NCBI GenBank assembly: GCA_943846715.1
Contig: OX044356.1
Location: 372,001-436,000, forward strand
Source of the DNA: TMED14 sp002378565
Lineage (GTDB): Bacteria; Bacteroidota; Bacteroidia; Flavobacteriales; Schleiferiaceae
Reading direction: 5' to 3'
DNA length: 64,000 nucleotides
The notes beneath the pieces are model-generated. The model saw only the letters and a list, made by a program, of their open reading frames with translations. It did not search any database and was not told the DNA's origin. Shown one piece after another: positions 59,323-64,000 of the stretch (position 1 is its first letter; every line of letters starts with the position of its first letter). The position numbers and the translations under genes are program-made.

Positions 59323-60603
59323 ATGCCAATCATTAACGGAATCCACGCAAGACAAATCCTCGATTCACGAGGTAACCCAACTTTGGAGACTGAGGTCTAT
59401 ACGGAGGATGGTTCAATGGGCCGGGCAGCTGTGCCATCAGGGGCGTCAACAGGCGCGCATGAAGCAGTTGAGTTGAGAGATGGTGACATGTCTTATTACA
59501 TGGGTAAGTCTGTTTTGCAGGCTGTTGAAAATGTCAATGACACATTAGCAGAAGCTGTGATTGGGCTGGATGTGACAGATCAAGCTGAGATCGATCGGAT
59601 CATGATTGAGGCAGATGGTACGGAGAACAAGGGCAACCTTGGTGCCAATGCTATCCTTTCAGTGAGCATGGCTGCTGCGCATGCAGCGGCACAGTCCACC
59701 AGATTGCCACTATACCAATACATAGGCGGCGTCACTGCTGTGACTATGCCAGTCCCCATGATGAACATCCTCAATGGCGGTTCCCATGCTGACAATTCCA
59801 TTGACTTCCAAGAATTCATGGTCATGCCAACAGGCGCAGAATCCTTCAGCCATGCCTTGAGAATGGGCACGGAAGTGTTTCATCATTTAAAATCGGTCTT
59901 GTCGTCCAAGGGTTACAGCACCAATGTGGGTGATGAAGGGGGCTTTGCTCCCAATATCCAAAGCAATGAAGAGGCTATTGAGTTGGTCTTGATGGCGATT
60001 GAAAAGGCTGGTTACCGACCGGGTGAGGACATGGGGATTGCCATGGATGCTGCCATGACAGAACTCTATGATGCCAAGACGGGTCTTTACACCTTCTCTC
60101 ATTCAGATGGGAGAACCCTTGATGCCGATGCCTTGATTGACTACTGGGGCGATTGGGTTAACAAATACCCCATCATTTCCCTGGAGGATGGTTTGGATGA
60201 GGACGACTGGTCCGGATGGTCCAAGATGATGAATGCCATGGGGGACAAGGTTCAATTGGTTGGTGATGATTTGTTTGTGACCAATGCAAAAAGGGTTGCG
60301 AGAGGGATCAAAGAGCAATGTGCCAATTCAGTCTTGGTGAAGATCAATCAGATTGGCACCTTGTCTGAGACCATTGATACGGTTCGATTGGCACAGCGCA
60401 ATGGCATGACCACAGTGATGAGTCATCGCTCGGGTGAAACGGAAGATTCAAGCATTGCAGATTTGGCAGTTGCTTTGAATACAGGCCAAATCAAAACAGG
60501 TTCTGCATCACGCTCTGATCGCATGGCCAAATACAATCAACTGCTGAGAATCGAAGAAATGTTGGGCGACTCAGCTGTGTACCCCGGCAAGAATTTGAAA
60601 TAA
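59323..60603 (+). CDS. eno: Enolase
   Basis: 426 residues. Catalytic Lys340 (LVKINQIGT) and Glu207 (GDEGGFAP); metal ligands Asp242, Glu288 and Asp315, all present. SHRSGETEDS is the C-terminal signature. It converts 2-phosphoglycerate to phosphoenolpyruvate, a substrate of MurA as well as of glycolysis. Middle gene of carA-eno-citrate synthase. Confidence 0.98.
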   Translation: MPIINGIHARQILDSRGNPTLETEVYTEDGSMGRAAVPSGASTGAHEAVELRDGDMSYYMGKSVLQAVENVNDTLAEAVIGLDVTDQAEIDRIMIEADGTENKGNLGANAILSVSMAAAHAAAQSTRLPLYQYIGGVTAVTMPVPMMNILNGGSHADNSIDFQEFMVMPTGAESFSHALRMGTEVFHHLKSVLSSKGYSTNVGDEGGFAPNIQSNEEAIELVLMAIEKAGYRPGEDMGIAMDAAMTELYDAKTGLYTFSHSDGRTLDADALIDYWGDWVNKYPIISLEDGLDEDDWSGWSKMMNAMGDKVQLVGDDLFVTNAKRVARGIKEQCANSVLVKINQIGTLSETIDTVRLAQRNGMTTVMSHRSGETEDSSIADLAVALNTGQIKTGSASRSDRMAKYNQLLRIEEMLGDSAVYPGKNLK

Positions 60604-60612
60604 CACTGAACC

Positions 60613-61917
60613 ATGGAACGAATACAAGAAAAATTCGCTGATAGATTACCAAAAAAGCAAAAGGAAATCAAGGATTTCTTGAAGGCCCACGGTGAGGAAG
60701 TGGTTGGTGAAATCAAGGTGCGTCAATTGTACCAAGGTCAGCGAGGCATGCCCGCATTGATCTGCGAGACCTCTAAGCTGGATCCTGAAGAGGGCATCCG
60801 ATTCCGTGGTTACAGCATCCCAGAGTTGCAAGAAAAACTACCAACATACCCAGGTGGTGAAGAGCCCCTTCCTGAAGGCTTGTTTTCCCTGTTATTGATG
60901 GATGAAATGCCAACCGATGATGATGTTCGTCGCATGAGTAACAATTGGGCAAGACGTGCCATTGTTCCTCGCCATGTTTTTGAGGCGATTGATGCCTTGC
61001 CATCGTTCTCACACCCCATGACCCAATTCAACGTGGGCATCATGGCACTGAGAACAGAATCTGTATTTGCTAAGCGCTATGCGGAAGGCATGCCAAAGAG
61101 TGAATACTGGGAGGCGACCTATGAAGATGCCATGAACCTGATAGCTCGTTTGCCTCGAGTTGCGGCTTACATCTACCGACGCATGTACCATGATGGTGAG
61201 CATATTGAGCCAGATCCCAAGTTAGATTGGGCAGGAAACTTTGCACACATGCTTGGATTTGACGACCCTGAATTTCGTGAATTGATGCGTCTGTACATGA
61301 CCATTCACTCTGATCATGAGGGAGGCAATGTCTCTGCACATGCGGTCCACCTAGTTGGCTCTGCTTTGGGTGATGCCTACCAGTCATTTTCTGCCGGCAT
61401 GAATGGCCTTGCAGGTCCACTGCATGGATTAGCCAACCAGGAGGTGATCAAATGGACGCTTGAAATGCTGGAAAGCATCGATTCGGACATGCCAACCAAA
61501 GAGGACATTGCGACTTACTGTCAAAACACCCTTGACAGTGGCAAGGTGATTCCTGGTTTTGGTCATGCCGTCTTGCGCAAAACAGATCCCCGCTATATGG
61601 CTCAACGTGAATTTGCCATGAAGCACATGCCAGAAGACCCCTTGTTTAAGGTCATTGCTGCTGTCTATGAAGTGGTTCCCGCCATCCTTCAAGCAACAGG
61701 CAAAGTGAAGAATCCATGGCCTAATGTGGACGCACACTCTGGCCAGCTCTTGATGCACTATGGCTTGACCCAATACGATTTCTACACGGTATTGTTTGGC
61801 GTTTCTCGCTCTCTAGGTACCATGGCGAACTTGATTTGGGATCGTTCCATGGGTATGGTCATTGAGCGCCCAGGTTCAACCACAACTGACTTGTTGAAAA
61901 AGCGATTCAATGCATAG
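60613..61917 (+). CDS. gltA: Citrate synthase, eukaryotic (mitochondrial-like) type
   Basis: 434 residues. Catalytic His271 (GPLHGLANQEV), His318 (PGFGHAVLRKTDPRY) and Asp373 (NVDAHSGQLL) match the mitochondrial enzyme spacing. The N-terminus (IQEKFADRLPKKQKEIKDFL) and the GGMPALICETS-like start, here RGMPALICETSKLDPEEGIRF, resemble the eukaryotic family found in several Bacteroidota rather than the E. coli hexameric NADH-regulated type. Ends in a strong terminator. Confidence 0.95.
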   Translation: MERIQEKFADRLPKKQKEIKDFLKAHGEEVVGEIKVRQLYQGQRGMPALICETSKLDPEEGIRFRGYSIPELQEKLPTYPGGEEPLPEGLFSLLLMDEMPTDDDVRRMSNNWARRAIVPRHVFEAIDALPSFSHPMTQFNVGIMALRTESVFAKRYAEGMPKSEYWEATYEDAMNLIARLPRVAAYIYRRMYHDGEHIEPDPKLDWAGNFAHMLGFDDPEFRELMRLYMTIHSDHEGGNVSAHAVHLVGSALGDAYQSFSAGMNGLAGPLHGLANQEVIKWTLEMLESIDSDMPTKEDIATYCQNTLDSGKVIPGFGHAVLRKTDPRYMAQREFAMKHMPEDPLFKVIAAVYEVVPAILQATGKVKNPWPNVDAHSGQLLMHYGLTQYDFYTVLFGVSRSLGTMANLIWDRSMGMVIERPGSTTTDLLKKRFNA

Positions 61918-61933
61918 TTGAGTCTACCGAATC

Positions 61934-61961
61934 AAAGGGTTGCGTGAGCAACCCTTTTTTT
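61934..61961 (+). terminator. Intrinsic terminator after citrate synthase
   Basis: A perfect 10-bp stem AAAGGGTTGC / GCAACCCTTT with a GTGA loop and a T-run of seven. Confidence 0.92.
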
Positions 61962-61977
61962 ATGCCCAAGTGTCTGA

Positions 61978-62004
61978 TTGCTTGGAGCTAAATGAGTATC
62001 TTTG
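61978..62004 (+). promoter_or_regulatory. Predicted rpsA promoter
   Basis: TTG at 61978-61980 and TATCTTTG at 61997-62004 (exact TAnnTTTG), 16-base spacer. The ATG is 103 bases further on, the longest leader in the window; no known riboswitch or S1 leader fold was recognised in it. Confidence 0.55.
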
Positions 62005-62107
62005 CGCTCCCATTGGAAGCATATTCGCAGGCCATTTCAAGGGATCATAATAACAACCTTCAGTGATGAGCTGCCTGCAGTGTCATTGAATACAAAACCC
62101 GAAGCTC

Positions 62108-64000
62108 ATGTCTAAAGAGCAAGAAGTTAACCAAGAGGTTGACAACAAGGACGTTAAAGCCACTGAATCAGCGGCAAAGTCCACCACCAAAACCACAAAG
62201 GAAGCCAAGTCAGAGGATAAGCCCGCTGAAAAAAAGGCCCCTGCTAAAAAGGCAACTGCTAAAAAGGCCCCTGCTAAAAAGGCAGCTGTAAAAAAAGCAC
62301 CTGCAAAGAAAGCAGCACCAAAAAAATCAGAGCCAAAGCCAAAAATAGCACCAGTTGTTGAAGAAGCTCCAACTGTCGTTGAAGCGGCAGCACCTGTTGC
62401 TGAAGAAGCTCCAGCTGTTGTTGAAGAAGCTCCAGCTGTTGTTGAAGAAGCAAAAAGCGACACAGTCAAGACGGTTTCAGCTATTGAGGATCACGGTGAC
62501 AACGCTGATGAAGCCGTTGAGCAAGTCATCGTTGTTGAAGCGCCATTTGATTGGGCAGCTCATGAGTCAGGCGTGACAACAAAATCTAGTGACCACGAGT
62601 CCATGGAGAAAATGTACGCTGATACATTGATGGAAACTCTTGAGAATCAGATGATTGAAGGTCTTGTTATGAAAATGACAGATCGCGATGTCATCATTGA
62701 CATCGGTTCCAAAAGTGAGGGCATTATTTCCCTTAACGAGTTCCGCTACAATCCTGATTTGAAAGTCGGTGACAAGGTGGAAGTGTACGTTGACAAACAA
62801 GAGGATAAGTTAGGCCAATTGGTTCTTTCTCATCGCAAGGCTCGCTCCATCAAAGCATGGGACCGTGTGAATGAAGCATTTGCTGCAGAAGAGATTGTCA
62901 ATGGCTTGGTTAAGTGCCGCACCAAAGGTGGCATGATTGTCGACATCTTTGGTCTGGAGGCATTCTTACCTGGTTCACAAATTGATGTGAAGGCCATTCG
63001 TGATTACGATGTCTATGTAGGCAAGGCTATGGAGTTCAAGATTGTAAAAATCAATCATGAATTCAAGAATGTTGTTGTGTCTCACAAGGCCCTCATTGAG
63101 GCTGACCTTGAAGATCAAAAGCGCGAAATCATTGGCCAATTGGAAAAAGGTCAAGTTCTCGAAGGCATTGTCAAGAACATCACCAGCTACGGTGTGTTTG
63201 TTGATCTAGGTGGCGTGGACGGTTTGGTTCACATCACTGATCTGTCTTGGAGCCGTGTAGGTCACCCATCAGAAATTGTTGAGTTGGACGCAAAAATCAA
63301 TGTAGTTATTCTTGACTTTGATGAGGCTAAGACGCGTATACAGCTTGGTGTGAAGCAGTTATCTGCTCACCCATGGGACGCTTTGAGTGCTGAAATGAAG
63401 GAAGGCGATAAGATCAAGGGCAAGGTGATTGTTCTTGCTGATTACGGTGCATTCGTTGAAGTGGCACCTGGTGTTGAAGGCTTGGTTCACGTAAGTGAGA
63501 TGAGCTGGGGTTCACATTTGCGCTCAGCGCAAGACTTCTTCAAAGTTGGTGACATGATTGACGCTGTCATTCTTGGAATCGATCGTGAGGATCGCAAAAT
63601 GTCACTGGGTGTTAAGCAATTGACGCCAGATCCATGGAGCCTAATTGTTGAGAAGTTCCCAACGGGTTCTTTGCACAAAGGCAAGGTTCGCAACTTCACC
63701 AACTTTGGCGTCTTCCTTGAATTGGAAGAGGGCATCGATGGTTTGGTTCACATCTCTGATTTGTCATGGACCAAGAAGATCAAGCACCCATCTGAGTTCA
63801 CCACTGTTGGTGCAGAGATTGAGATCAAGGTCTTGGACATTGACTTGGAAAACCGTCGCTTAAGCCTTGGCCACAAGCAAGCTCAGGTTAATCCATGGGA
63901 CAACTACGAAAACGAATTCCCTGCAGGAAGTATCCATGAAGGCATGGTGACAGAAGCAGTAGAGAAGGGTTACGTTGTGATTTTTGAAGAGGCAGGCCTT
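62108..64000 (+). CDS. rpsA: 30S ribosomal protein S1 (3' truncated), with long repetitive N-terminal extension
   Basis: The open frame of 631 codons runs off the right edge. About 180 residues precede the first S1 domain: a charged start, five APAKK-like pentapeptides (62237-62311), acidic VVEEAPA repeats (62351-62452), then APFDWAAHESG. S1 domains begin near residue 183 (GLVMKMTDRDVIIDIG), 275 (NGLVKCRTKGGMIVDIF), 355 (EGIVKNITSYGVFVDLG), 438 (KGKVIVLADYGAFVEV) and 525 (KGKVRNFTNFGVFLEL); a sixth starts at the edge. S1 binds mRNA and is important where Shine-Dalgarno sequences are missing. The extension is unlike E. coli S1. Confidence 0.95.
   Translation, partial: MSKEQEVNQEVDNKDVKATESAAKSTTKTTKEAKSEDKPAEKKAPAKKATAKKAPAKKAAVKKAPAKKAAPKKSEPKPKIAPVVEEAPTVVEAAAPVAEEAPAVVEEAPAVVEEAKSDTVKTVSAIEDHGDNADEAVEQVIVVEAPFDWAAHESGVTTKSSDHESMEKMYADTLMETLENQMIEGLVMKMTDRDVIIDIGSKSEGIISLNEFRYNPDLKVGDKVEVYVDKQEDKLGQLVLSHRKARSIKAWDRVNEAFAAEEIVNGLVKCRTKGGMIVDIFGLEAFLPGSQIDVKAIRDYDVYVGKAMEFKIVKINHEFKNVVVSHKALIEADLEDQKREIIGQLEKGQVLEGIVKNITSYGVFVDLGGVDGLVHITDLSWSRVGHPSEIVELDAKINVVILDFDEAKTRIQLGVKQLSAHPWDALSAEMKEGDKIKGKVIVLADYGAFVEVAPGVEGLVHVSEMSWGSHLRSAQDFFKVGDMIDAVILGIDREDRKMSLGVKQLTPDPWSLIVEKFPTGSLHKGKVRNFTNFGVFLELEEGIDGLVHISDLSWTKKIKHPSEFTTVGAEIEIKVLDIDLENRRLSLGHKQAQVNPWDNYENEFPAGSIHEGMVTEAVEKGYVVIFEEAGL
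62237..62311 (+). repeat. Five 15-base units encoding A-(P/T/A)-(A/V)-K-K
   Basis: In-frame pentapeptides APAKK, ATAKK, APAKK, AAVKK and APAKK; the DNA units 1 and 3 are identical. The pattern resembles histone H1-like or HU-tail lysine/alanine repeats. Confidence 0.85.
62402..62451 (+). repeat. 21-base tandem repeat encoding EEAPAVV
   Basis: Two identical copies (62402-62422 and 62423-62443) of a 21-base unit starting GAAGAAGCTCCAG, plus the first eight bases of a third. In frame within rpsA, so length change by slippage would keep the frame. Confidence 0.88.

Noticed and set aside
61962..62107. Structured regulatory RNA in the rpsA leader
   Set aside because: Only short imperfect complementarities are visible by eye; not enough to claim an RNA element.

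Overview
The window reads as chromosomal DNA of a marine member of the Bacteroidota, most likely Flavobacteriales or a close relative. The signs are four secreted proteins with gliding-motility/type IX secretion (T9SS) C-terminal domains, a PorP/SprF-type protein, the TAnnTTTG -7 promoter element ahead of many genes, almost no Shine-Dalgarno sequences, a str operon without tuf, a GYDIA-family GHMP kinase beside a class II HMG-CoA reductase, a DUF4290 gene next to murA, and a proteorhodopsin with a methionine at the spectral tuning site. No insertion sequence, prophage, integrase or CRISPR array was seen. Coding density is very high and no gene-free stretch exceeds about 200 bases.

Layout. 1-8.5 kb: the 3' end of a T9SS cargo gene, an ArsC-family reductase, fumC, a 56-residue membrane protein, manC, then adk-obgE-PAP2 phosphatase-crcB facing a large PKD-domain T9SS cargo. 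8.5-11.5 kb: a leftward operon of a zinc-ribbon membrane protein, a small membrane protein, HMG-CoA reductase and a GHMP kinase (mevalonate pathway), plus tRNA-Phe with its own promoter and terminator. 11.5-19.1 kb: coaX, an outer-membrane protein, a TPR protein, lptC, a small membrane protein, a CNNM/CBS protein and a PpiD-like isomerase, all about envelope biogenesis. 19.2-20.1 kb: a stand-alone, AT-richer proteorhodopsin. 20-27 kb: leftward purH-mreB-mreC-mreD-mrdA-rodA cell-shape operon. 27-34.4 kb: an FtsX-like ABC permease, dgkA, and a T9SS locus (cargo, PorP/SprF-SPOR fusion, cargo). 34.5-41.3 kb: leftward uvrD/pcrA, DUF4290, murA, a TlpA-like thioredoxin, grpE and dnaJ. 41.4-58.2 kb: the fused str-S10-spc-alpha ribosomal superoperon from rpsL to rplQ, including fusA, secY, infA, rpmJ and rpoA. 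58.2-64 kb: carA-eno-citrate synthase, then rpsA, which runs off the right edge.

The genes combine central metabolism (fumarase, citrate synthase, enolase), isoprenoid precursor supply, envelope and peptidoglycan construction, T9SS export of large adhesin-like proteins, light-driven proton pumping and the core translation machinery. The observations most worth a second look are: a DnaJ that keeps only the two inner CxxCxGxG motifs and so appears to have lost one whole zinc centre; a MurA with Asp in place of the catalytic Cys; the PorP/SprF-coiled-coil-SPOR fusion between two cargo genes; a shared Cys-containing N-terminal module in two cargo proteins, one of which looks chimeric; the compositionally distinct proteorhodopsin; and a ribosomal protein S1 with a histone-like APAKK repeat followed by acidic repeats.
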